From: Citricoccus sp. WCRC_4
Lineage (GTDB): Bacteria; Actinomycetota; Actinomycetes; Actinomycetales; Micrococcaceae
Assembly: GCA_026645375.1 (NCBI GenBank)
Contig: JAPFFX010000295.1
Coordinates: 1 to 5,912 of the forward strand
Length of the DNA: 5,912 bases
Direction: 5' to 3'
Below the pieces are notes generated by a model. The model searched no databases. It was not told where the DNA came from and worked only from the letters and a program-made list of their open reading frames with translations. The translations under genes were made by a program, and so were the position numbers. Position 1 is the first letter of the stretch. Each line of letters begins with the position of its first letter. Of this stretch, positions 1 to 4,745 are shown one piece after another.

Positions 1-1
1 C

Positions 2-175
2 CCGGAATCGTTGATGCGGCTGATCCTGTGCGACCTCGGCGTCGAGTTCAGCCTGAAGGTGAAGATCGTCGGCGTAGGCAGGGTCGATTTCGTGGTTGAC
101 GGGTTCCTCATCATCGAGTGCGACAGCAAGGCGTTCCACCAGGGGTGGGCGTCGTGCTGTGGGCGAGGCTGCTAG
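2..175 (+). pseudogene. Remnant of a DUF559-type (Vsr-like) endonuclease-domain protein, broken at its 3' end
   Basis: The frame starting at base 2 is open from the window edge to a TAG at 173-175. It encodes about 57 residues that resemble the middle of DUF559 proteins, a family of the restriction-endonuclease fold related to Vsr. Visible pieces are PESLMRLIL near the start, then GVGRVDFVVDGFLIIECDSK, then AFHQGW. The G-x-G-R-V-D and I-E-C-D strands hold the acidic residues expected of the nuclease core. In the family a D-R-x-R-D helix and a further strand follow FHxGW. Here the reading runs into ASCCGRGC and stops, so the C-terminal half of the domain is missing. The 5' part lies outside the window. 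Its stop overlaps the regulator's stop within one CTAG. I infer a gene truncated by a rearrangement. Function, if any, is unknown; many DUF559 proteins are solitary and uncharacterised. Confidence 0.55.
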
Positions 176-657
176 AAGGCGATCTTCAACAGGAGGCCGC
201 GCAGTTGCTTGCGCTCCCGTGCGGAGAGGGTGCCCAGGGTGGCGTCCTCGGACTCGAGCAGGACCTCCCGGGCCTTCTCGAAGAGCTCCATGCCGGCCTC
301 GGTGGCGACGATGATCTTGGAGCGCCGGTCCCGGGGATCGGTCTCGCGCTGGACCGCGCCGAGGTCCTCGAGGGAGTCGACGAGGGCCACGATCTGGCTG
401 GGGTCCAGGGCCAGGAACTCACCCATCTCGCGCTGGGAGGGCTTCAGGCCGCTGGCCGCCAGGGACAGCACCGAGTACTGGCGGACCTTGATGCCCAGGG
501 GGGCCAGCATGTGGTTGGCGTGGCCTGAGCCACGGCCCCGGGCGCGGGCCGTGAGGAACTGGATCTGCTGGGCCAGCTCACCGGCGAGGAACCGCTCGGT
601 GCCCTGATCCTCCAAGGCGTCCGGGGCGGACGCGCCCCGACGGGTGGATGTCGACAT
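172..657 (-). CDS. phdR: MarR-family transcriptional regulator, PhdR/CouR-like
   Basis: The protein has 161 residues from the chosen start and a MarR-type winged-helix fold. Residues 55-81 fit the first DNA-binding helices (IKVRQYSVLSLAASG, then SQREMGEFL). Residues 84-100 (LDPSQIVALVDSLEDLG) are the recognition helix. Residues 104-122 (RETDPRDRRSKIIVATEAG) are the wing with the conserved D-x-R-D-R-R. The C-terminal helices should dimerise. I chose the ATG at 655-657 because GAGGA stands about 6 bases before it. An in-frame ATG at 709-711 would add 18 residues but has a poor ribosome site and lies upstream of the likely -10. The gene is divergent from the catabolic operon, as in the C. glutamicum phd cluster. 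CouR/PhdR relatives are repressors released by hydroxycinnamoyl-CoA thioesters; the same role is inferred here. A regulator of another CoA-linked aromatic pathway is the main alternative. Confidence 0.85.
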   Translation of the reverse strand: MSTSTRRGASAPDALEDQGTERFLAGELAQQIQFLTARARGRGSGHANHMLAPLGIKVRQYSVLSLAASGLKPSQREMGEFLALDPSQIVALVDSLEDLGAVQRETDPRDRRSKIIVATEAGMELFEKAREVLLESEDATLGTLSARERKQLRGLLLKIAF

Positions 658-683
658 AGGGGTCCTCGTGACGTTCGGCCAAC

Positions 684-698
684 CATTGATGTTCTCAA
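684..698. promoter_or_regulatory. Candidate MarR operator, copy 1 (regulator promoter)
   Basis: The sequence CATTGATGTTCTCAA contains inverted TTGA and TCAA arms (686-689 and 695-698) around five bases. It agrees at 13 of 15 positions with a second copy at 860-874 in the facing promoter. A palindrome repeated in both promoters of a divergent pair is what a MarR dimer that represses itself and the operon would use. The pairing with this regulator is inferred. Confidence 0.6.
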
Positions 699-703
699 GT
701 GTA
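698..703 (-). promoter_or_regulatory. Candidate -10 element of the regulator gene
   Basis: Read on the minus strand, 703-698 is TACACT, matching four of six TATAAT positions. It would place the transcription start near 691, about 34 bases before the chosen start codon. It directly abuts the TTGA-N5-TCAA operator candidate, so a bound repressor would block autogenous transcription. No good -35 is visible at 17-18 bases upstream (about 721-727 is GC only), so the assignment is tentative. Confidence 0.35.
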
Positions 704-859
704 GACCCCATCCCGGCGATTCGCGCTGGGTGGTGAGCCCCGGATCGACCGACGCCCGGCCCGGCGCTTGACCCGGCGCGCGGCCCGACCGATCGTCCCG
801 CTGCCGACCCGACCAGATCGCGCGGGGCCGAGGGTTCTCAGGCCATGGCGAAATTCGAT

Positions 860-874
860 CATTGACTTTCTCAA
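860..874. promoter_or_regulatory. Candidate MarR operator, copy 2 (catabolic operon promoter)
   Basis: The sequence CATTGACTTTCTCAA has the same TTGA-N5-TCAA arms (862-865 and 871-874) as the copy at 684-698, and the same TTC just before the right arm. It covers the probable -35 hexamer TTGACT, so occupancy should exclude RNA polymerase. This fits a repressor that silences the operon until the aromatic CoA ligand appears. Confidence 0.62.
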
Positions 875-890
875 CGGTATGGGCTGTCAT
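862..890 (+). promoter_or_regulatory. Probable sigma-70-type promoter of the phdB operon
   Basis: A -35 of TTGACT (862-867) and a -10 of TGTCAT (885-890) are separated by 17 bases. They match five of six and four of six consensus positions. The block is markedly more AT-rich than its surroundings. Transcription would begin near 897, leaving a leader of about 45 bases with the ribosome site AAGGAG at 931-936. Confidence 0.5.
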
Positions 891-941
891 GGTGCCAGCA
901 GCACACCTCGCGAACCTCACCCCACCCCCGAAGGAGAAGCC

Positions 942-1874
942 ATGTCCCTCAACGGCAAGGTTGCCATCGTCACCGGTTCCGGCGCAGGACTCGGCCTGGC
1001 CTACGCCCAGGAGCTCGCCCGCCAGGGCGCCGCGGTCATCGTCAACGACGTCAACCAGGAGGTCGCCGACCAGGCGGTCGCCTCCATCACCGAGGCCGGC
1101 GGCCGGGCCGCTGCCGTGGTCGCCCCGGTCGGCTCGTCCGAGACCGCCGACCAGCTGGTGAAGGCCGCCGTGGACACCTTCGGCGGTCTGGACATCCTCG
1201 TCACCAACGCCGGCATCCTGCGGGACAAGTCCCTGCTGAAGATGACCGACGACGACTTCGACGCGGTCATCAACGTCCACCTCAAGGGCACCTTCACCTG
1301 CGTGCGCTCCGCCTTCGCGTACTTCAAGGAGAACGGCGTGGCCGGGCGCATCGTCACGATCGGCTCGCCCACCGGCCAGCGCGGCAACTTCGGCCAGACC
1401 AACTACGCCGCCGCCAAGGCCGGGATCGTGGGCATGGTCCGCACCTGGGCCCTGGAGATGAAGAAGGCCGGCGTCTCCGTCAACGCCGTCATCCCCGTGG
1501 CGGCCACCGCCATGACCAAGACCATCCCGTTCTTCGCCAAGGCCGTCGAGGCGGACGAGCGCGGCGAGGCCATGCCGGAGTTCTTCCGCAAGGACCTCGG
1601 CTTCGGCCCCGCCAGGGACGTGGCCGGCCTGGTCGCCTTCCTGTCCTCCGAGGCCGCCGCGGGCATCTCCGGCCAGGCCATCGGCGTGGGCGGGGACCGC
1701 CTGCAGGTCTGGTCCCACCCTGAGGCCGTCACCACCGACTACCACGAGGGCGGCTGGGACTACGAGACCATGCTCTCGGAGGGCAAGGCCATCCTCGAGG
1801 CCAACCTGCAGTCCGTGGGCGAACGGATGCCGGAGCTTCCGGCCGAGCTGCAGCCCGAGCCCGCCGGTCAGTAG
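942..1874 (+). CDS. phdB: SDR-family 3-hydroxyacyl-CoA dehydrogenase, PhdB-like
   Basis: This 310-residue short-chain dehydrogenase/reductase should oxidise the beta-hydroxyl of an aryl-3-hydroxypropionyl-CoA to the beta-keto thioester in the cytoplasm. The Rossmann motif TGSGAGLG is at residues 11-18. Asp36 at the end of the second strand favours NAD+ over NADP+. TNAG is at 88-91. The catalytic set is Asn111, Ser142, Tyr155 and Lys159 (YAAAK). The stretch GRIVTIGSPTGQRGNFGQTNY resembles the dehydrogenase domain of peroxisomal multifunctional enzyme type 2 (HSD17B4), which acts on (R)-3-hydroxyacyl-CoA. The extra C-terminal 50-60 residues (from about 252) also exceed a plain FabG. The start at 942 has AAGGAG 5 bases upstream and begins MSLNGKVAIVTG, the normal SDR N-terminus; the frame is open upstream but the extension shows no homology. 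It is the first gene of the operon, 41 bases before phdC. Assignment to phenylpropanoid breakdown rests on gene order. Confidence 0.85.
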   Translation: MSLNGKVAIVTGSGAGLGLAYAQELARQGAAVIVNDVNQEVADQAVASITEAGGRAAAVVAPVGSSETADQLVKAAVDTFGGLDILVTNAGILRDKSLLKMTDDDFDAVINVHLKGTFTCVRSAFAYFKENGVAGRIVTIGSPTGQRGNFGQTNYAAAKAGIVGMVRTWALEMKKAGVSVNAVIPVAATAMTKTIPFFAKAVEADERGEAMPEFFRKDLGFGPARDVAGLVAFLSSEAAAGISGQAIGVGGDRLQVWSHPEAVTTDYHEGGWDYETMLSEGKAILEANLQSVGERMPELPAELQPEPAGQ

Positions 1875-1905
1875 TCCGCCCGTCACCACCCCAGCAATCG
1901 CACCC

Positions 1906-1910
1906 AGGAG
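1906..1910 (+). promoter_or_regulatory. Ribosome binding site of phdC
   Basis: AGGAG stands 5 bases before the ATG at 1916. The 13-base string AGGAGAAACCATG recurs exactly at the start of the binding-protein gene (4736-4748) and with one added G at phdE (4186-4199). This fixes the phdC start and shows a shared translation-initiation style. Confidence 0.75.
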
Positions 1911-1915
1911 AAACC

Positions 1916-2890
1916 ATGGGACAGACCCCCGTGCGCTATGAATGCGCCGTCGACGTGGACGCCATCACCGCCGTGGACATGCACGTCCACCTCGAGGTCG
2001 ACGACTGCGGCCACGTGGCCATGCCGGACGACATCATGGACGCCTCGGCGAAGTACTTCAAGGCCGCCGAGCGGACCCCCTCGATCGACTCGATCGCCGA
2101 GACCTACCGGGGTCACGGGATGGCCGCGGTGGTCTTCACCGTGGACGCCCGGACCCAGATGGGGCACCTGCCGAACTCCATCGACGACCTCGTCGCGGGA
2201 TGTGCACGGCACAACGACGTGCTGATCCCCTTCGGCAGCGTGGACCCGCGCACCGGGCAGGACGCGATCACCGAGGCCCGGCGCCAGGCCGACGAGCTCG
2301 GCGTGCGCGGGTTCAAGTTCCACCCCTCCGTGCAGGGCTTCGACCCCTCCGACGAGCAGTTCTCCCCGCTGTGGGACGAGCTGGAACGGATCGGGCTGCC
2401 GTGCATCTTCCACACCGGGCAGAACGGCATGGGCGCCGGGCTCCCCGGCGGGCGCGGCATCAAGCTGAAGTACTCGAACCCGCTGCTGCTGGACGACGTG
2501 GCCGCCGAGCACCCGGGCCTGCCGATCATCATGGCCCACCCCTCGGTGCCGTGGCAGGACGAGGCGAACTCGATCGCCACGCACAAGGCCAACGTGTACA
2601 TCGACCTCTCCGGCTGGTCCCCGAAGTACTTCCCGGAGTCCCTCGTGCGCCAGTCCAACAACGTGCTCTCGCGCAAGGTCCTGTTCGGCACCGACTTCCC
2701 GCTCATCACCCCGGACCAGTGGCTGAAGGCCTTCGGGGACCTGCCGCTCAAGGACGAGGTGCGCCCGCGGATCCTCAAGGACAACGCCGTGAGGCTGCTC
2801 GGCCTGGCCCCGGGTGCGGGCCGCGGAACCGGCGACGCCGACCGGGGCGCCTCCACCGGCCAGGGGACCCCCGCGGGCGGCGCGGCATGA
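1916..2890 (+). CDS. phdC: Metal-dependent TIM-barrel amidohydrolase; probable aryl beta-ketoacyl-CoA hydrolase, PhdC/CouO-like
   Basis: The protein has 324 residues and belongs to the amidohydrolase-2 (ACMSD-like, COG2159) group. Metal and catalytic ligands visible in order are His23 and His25 (DMHVHL), His136 (KFHPS), His166 (FHTG), His208 (MAHPS) and Asp260 (LFGTDFPL). In the phd/cou pathways the corresponding enzyme hydrolyses the beta-ketoacyl-CoA by a retro-Claisen cleavage, giving an aromatic acid such as 4-hydroxybenzoate plus acetyl-CoA. It therefore replaces the thiolase of ordinary beta-oxidation. The barrel ends near residue 298. The last 25 or so residues are a Gly/Ala/Thr-rich tail without visible fold. 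Its TGA overlaps the ATG of the next gene (ATGA), which points to coupled translation. A decarboxylase of the same superfamily would look similar by motif alone; the neighbours make the hydrolase more likely. Confidence 0.82.
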   Translation: MGQTPVRYECAVDVDAITAVDMHVHLEVDDCGHVAMPDDIMDASAKYFKAAERTPSIDSIAETYRGHGMAAVVFTVDARTQMGHLPNSIDDLVAGCARHNDVLIPFGSVDPRTGQDAITEARRQADELGVRGFKFHPSVQGFDPSDEQFSPLWDELERIGLPCIFHTGQNGMGAGLPGGRGIKLKYSNPLLLDDVAAEHPGLPIIMAHPSVPWQDEANSIATHKANVYIDLSGWSPKYFPESLVRQSNNVLSRKVLFGTDFPLITPDQWLKAFGDLPLKDEVRPRILKDNAVRLLGLAPGAGRGTGDADRGASTGQGTPAGGAA

Positions 2891-4092
2891 GCGCCGGGCG
2901 TCCGGTCGCCGTCGGGACCGTGATCCCGTCCGACCTCTACGGCTTCGCCGAGCGGCTGACCGAGGCCGAACGGAGGGTCCTGACGGACCTGCGCGAACAG
3001 CTGCACTCCACCGTCTACCCGCACGTCAACGACGCCTGGGACAAGGCCGAACTGCCCGAGGAGCTCCTGCAGGCGGTGCGCGGGCTGGAGCTGATGGACC
3101 CGCCGGCGCTGCGTGAGGCGGGTGAGCCCGTCCGTGACCTGCTCACCGGGTTCCGCAACTTCGAACTGGCCCGCTGCGACATCAACGTCGGCACGCTGTA
3201 CAACGCCCAGGCCGGACTGTTCCGCACGGTCTGCACCCTGGGCGGTTCCCCGGCGCAGGCCGCGGAGCTGGACGCGAGGATCCGTACCTACGAGCTGACC
3301 GGCGTGTTCGCCCTGACCGAGCCGGACCACGGTTCGGACGTGGCGGGCGGCCTCGCCACCTCGGCCACCCGCGACGAGGCCACGGGGGAGTGGGTCATCA
3401 ACGGGGCCAAGCGGTGGATCGGCGGCGCCTCGGTGTCCGACGTCGTGGCCACCTTCGCCCGGGACACCGCCGACGGCCAGGTCAAGTGCTTCCTGGTCCC
3501 GCGCCAGGCCGAGGGGGTGACCATGACGATCATCCCGAACAAGGCCTCGCTGCGGATCATGCAGAACGCCCACATCGAGTACCGGGACGTCCGGGTCACC
3601 GAGGCCGACCGGCTGCACGGGATCAACTCGTTCAAGGACGTGGCCCGCTGCCTGCGGAACATGCGCTCGGACGTCGCGTGGATGGCGGTGGGCGCCCAGG
3701 CCGGTGCCTACGAGGCGGCCCTGCGGTATGTCCGCGAGCGGGAGCAGTTCGGCCGGCCGATCGCCGGGTTCCAGCTGGTGCAGGAGAAGCTGGCGCTGAT
3801 GCTGGGCAACCTCACCGCCTCGCTGGGCATGGTGGTGCAGCTGACCGAGCAGCAGGCGGCGGGCGTCTACCGGGACGAGAACTCCGCGCTGGCCAAGATG
3901 TACACCTCGCTGCGGCTGCGCGAGACCGTGGCCCTGGCCCGCGAGGTGTGCGGCGGCAACGGCATCACCCTGGACACGGACGTGGCGCGATTCCACGCCG
4001 ATGCCGAGGCCATCTACTCCTACGAGGGCACGCACGAGATCAACGCGCTCATCGTCGGCCGGGCCGTCACCGGCGTCGGCGCCTTCGTCTAG
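2887..4092 (+). CDS. phdD: Acyl-CoA dehydrogenase (glutaryl-CoA dehydrogenase-like), PhdD-like
   Basis: The protein has 401 residues, the usual length for the family. It is a flavoenzyme that should introduce the alpha-beta double bond into an arylpropionyl-CoA, for example 3-(4-hydroxyphenyl)propionyl-CoA to coumaroyl-CoA. The FAD/substrate motif FALTEPDHGSDVAGG is at about 141-155. KRWIGG is at 175-180 and REREQFGRPIAGFQLVQEKLA at 283-303. The C-terminal YSYEGTHEINALIVGRAVTG carries the catalytic base Glu380, at the position used by glutaryl-CoA dehydrogenase. By hand alignment, the Arg that binds glutarate's free carboxylate is replaced by Gly102 (within ARCDINVGTLYNAQ), which argues against glutaryl-CoA as substrate. 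The ATG at 2887 overlaps the previous stop and has only a weak ribosome site, so coupling is expected. A 104-base gap follows before phdE. The electron acceptor, probably ETF, is not encoded here. Confidence 0.85.
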   Translation: MSAGRPVAVGTVIPSDLYGFAERLTEAERRVLTDLREQLHSTVYPHVNDAWDKAELPEELLQAVRGLELMDPPALREAGEPVRDLLTGFRNFELARCDINVGTLYNAQAGLFRTVCTLGGSPAQAAELDARIRTYELTGVFALTEPDHGSDVAGGLATSATRDEATGEWVINGAKRWIGGASVSDVVATFARDTADGQVKCFLVPRQAEGVTMTIIPNKASLRIMQNAHIEYRDVRVTEADRLHGINSFKDVARCLRNMRSDVAWMAVGAQAGAYEAALRYVREREQFGRPIAGFQLVQEKLALMLGNLTASLGMVVQLTEQQAAGVYRDENSALAKMYTSLRLRETVALAREVCGGNGITLDTDVARFHADAEAIYSYEGTHEINALIVGRAVTGVGAFV

Positions 4093-4108
4093 GCCCCCCG
4101 CCCTCATT

Positions 4109-4118
4109 ACCGAACGGT
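4109..4118. promoter_or_regulatory. ACCG-AA-CGGT palindrome, possible TetR-type operator
   Basis: ACCGAACGGT has perfect 4-base inverted arms around AA, and the flanking T4107 and A4120 also pair. Sites of this build are often bound by TetR-family regulators. It lies in the non-coding gap upstream of phdE. No TetR gene is in the window, so the binder is unknown and chance is possible. Confidence 0.25.
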
Positions 4119-4147
4119 CACGATCTACGCGTGGTGACCCAAGACAG

Positions 4148-4160
4148 TTGCATTCATCAA
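4148..4160. promoter_or_regulatory. Looser third copy of the MarR-type motif
   Basis: Read on the minus strand this is TTGATGAATGCAA, agreeing at 9 of 13 positions with the 686-698 copy (TTGATG and CAA are kept). It sits in the gap before phdE. The right arm is imperfect, so binding may be weak or absent. Confidence 0.3.
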
Positions 4161-4177
4161 TCATTGTGATGTAGAAC
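4148..4177 (+). promoter_or_regulatory. Tentative internal promoter before phdE
   Basis: The 4140-4185 stretch is conspicuously AT-rich for this genome. A weak -35 TTGCAT (4148-4153) and -10 TAGAAC (4172-4177) lie 18 bases apart. Each is a poor consensus match, so this rests mainly on base composition, the 104-base gap and the cluster of operator-like sites. It would let phdE, and perhaps the binding protein, be expressed separately. Confidence 0.3.
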
Positions 4178-4180
4178 ACA
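4165..4180. promoter_or_regulatory. CRP/GlxR-like binding site upstream of phdE
   Basis: TGTGATGTAGAACACA matches the CRP-family consensus TGTGA-N6-TCACA at nine of ten defined positions, and keeps the central TA of the actinobacterial form (TGTGANNTANNTCACA). It ends 16 bases before the phdE start codon and overlaps the tentative -10, so a bound regulator would most likely repress. GlxR, the cAMP-responsive CRP homologue of corynebacteria, controls many carbon and aromatic genes; its equivalent acting here is inferred. Confidence 0.5.
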
Positions 4181-4196
4181 TTCCTAGGAGGAAACC

Positions 4197-4676
4197 ATGA
4201 CCGAGACCACCACCCCCACGTCCAGGCTCGTCGTCACGTTCGAGGAGGCCAAGTCCCTGACCGGCAAGGACCTCGGCGTCACCGAGTGGCGCGAGGTCAC
4301 CCAGCAGATGGTGAACACCTTCGCGGACGCCACCGACGACCAGCAGTGGATCCACGTGGACCCCGTGCGCGCCCAGGGCGGCCCGTTCGGCGCCCCGATC
4401 GCCCACGGCTTCCTGACCCTGTCCATGATCATCCCGTTCTGGTCCGAGCTCTTCGACGTCTCCGACGTCAAGACCAAGGTCAACTACGGCCTGGACAAGG
4501 TCCGCTTCACCTCCCCGGTCAAGGTCGGTTCCCGCATCCGCATGAAGGGCTCGATCGCCGACGTGCAGGAGGTCAAGGGCAACGGCCTGCACATCGTCGT
4601 CGATTCCGTCATCGAGATCGAGGGCGAGGAACGCCCCGCCGTCGTCGCGACCTTCCTCGCCCGCTTCTACGCCTGA
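4197..4676 (+). CDS. phdE: MaoC-family enoyl-CoA hydratase, PhdE-like
   Basis: The protein has 159 residues with a single hot-dog domain of the MaoC/R-hydratase type. The active-site motif DATDDQQWIHVDPVRA (residues 44-59) carries Asp48 and His53, five apart as in the PhaJ hydratases. AHGFLTLSM follows at 69-77. It should add water to a cinnamoyl-type CoA thioester to form the 3-hydroxyacyl-CoA for the SDR enzyme. MaoC-type hydratases generally make the (R) isomer, which agrees with the MFE-2-like SDR in the same cluster. The start is set by AGGAGG 5 bases before the ATG. Unlike the tightly packed phdB-C-D genes it is preceded by 104 non-coding bases with several operator-like motifs. The exact substrate is inferred from context. 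Confidence 0.85.
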   Translation: MTETTTPTSRLVVTFEEAKSLTGKDLGVTEWREVTQQMVNTFADATDDQQWIHVDPVRAQGGPFGAPIAHGFLTLSMIIPFWSELFDVSDVKTKVNYGLDKVRFTSPVKVGSRIRMKGSIADVQEVKGNGLHIVVDSVIEIEGEERPAVVATFLARFYA

Positions 4677-4745
4677 GGCGCCCGCCTCCAGGCACTCCAC
4701 CCCCCCTCCCGGCCCGGGCCGGACCCTATCCCCGCAGGAGAAACC

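Noticed and set aside
658..711. Longer regulator start at the ATG at 709-711
   Set aside because: It has a weak ribosome site, lies upstream of the probable transcription start, and would put the operator inside coding sequence. The ATG at 655-657 has GAGGA at good spacing.
845..865. Six-codon open frame (MAKFDH) as a possible leader peptide
   Set aside because: It lies upstream of the predicted promoter, so it would not be in the transcript, and it has no ribosome site.
891..907. GGTG-N9-CACC inverted repeat in the phdB leader
   Set aside because: Only four-base arms and a poor match to a CRP site (about six of ten positions); expected by chance in this composition.
768..941. N-terminal extension of the SDR gene from a TTG at 768
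   Set aside because: The SDR fold begins right after the ATG at 942, which has AAGGAG upstream. The extension has no domain similarity and would run across the likely promoter and operator.
444..1889. Long minus-strand open frame opposite the SDR gene (481 codons)
   Set aside because: It is a shadow of high-GC coding on the other strand. It is rich in Gly/His/Asp/Val without domains and conflicts with clear SDR motifs.
1942..2886. Upstream extension of the phdD frame through phdC
   Set aside because: The translation is Arg/Pro/Gly-rich shadow sequence. Acyl-CoA dehydrogenase similarity starts only after the ATG at 2887.
2113..4179. Long minus-strand open frame (688 codons) opposite phdC/phdD
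   Set aside because: Low-complexity translation with no motifs, fully overlapping two well-supported genes; a GC-bias artefact.
4711..4720. GGCCCGGGCC palindrome between phdE and the binding-protein gene as a terminator
   Set aside because: It has no loop and no U-tract, and the downstream gene has no convincing promoter of its own, so termination here is not supported.
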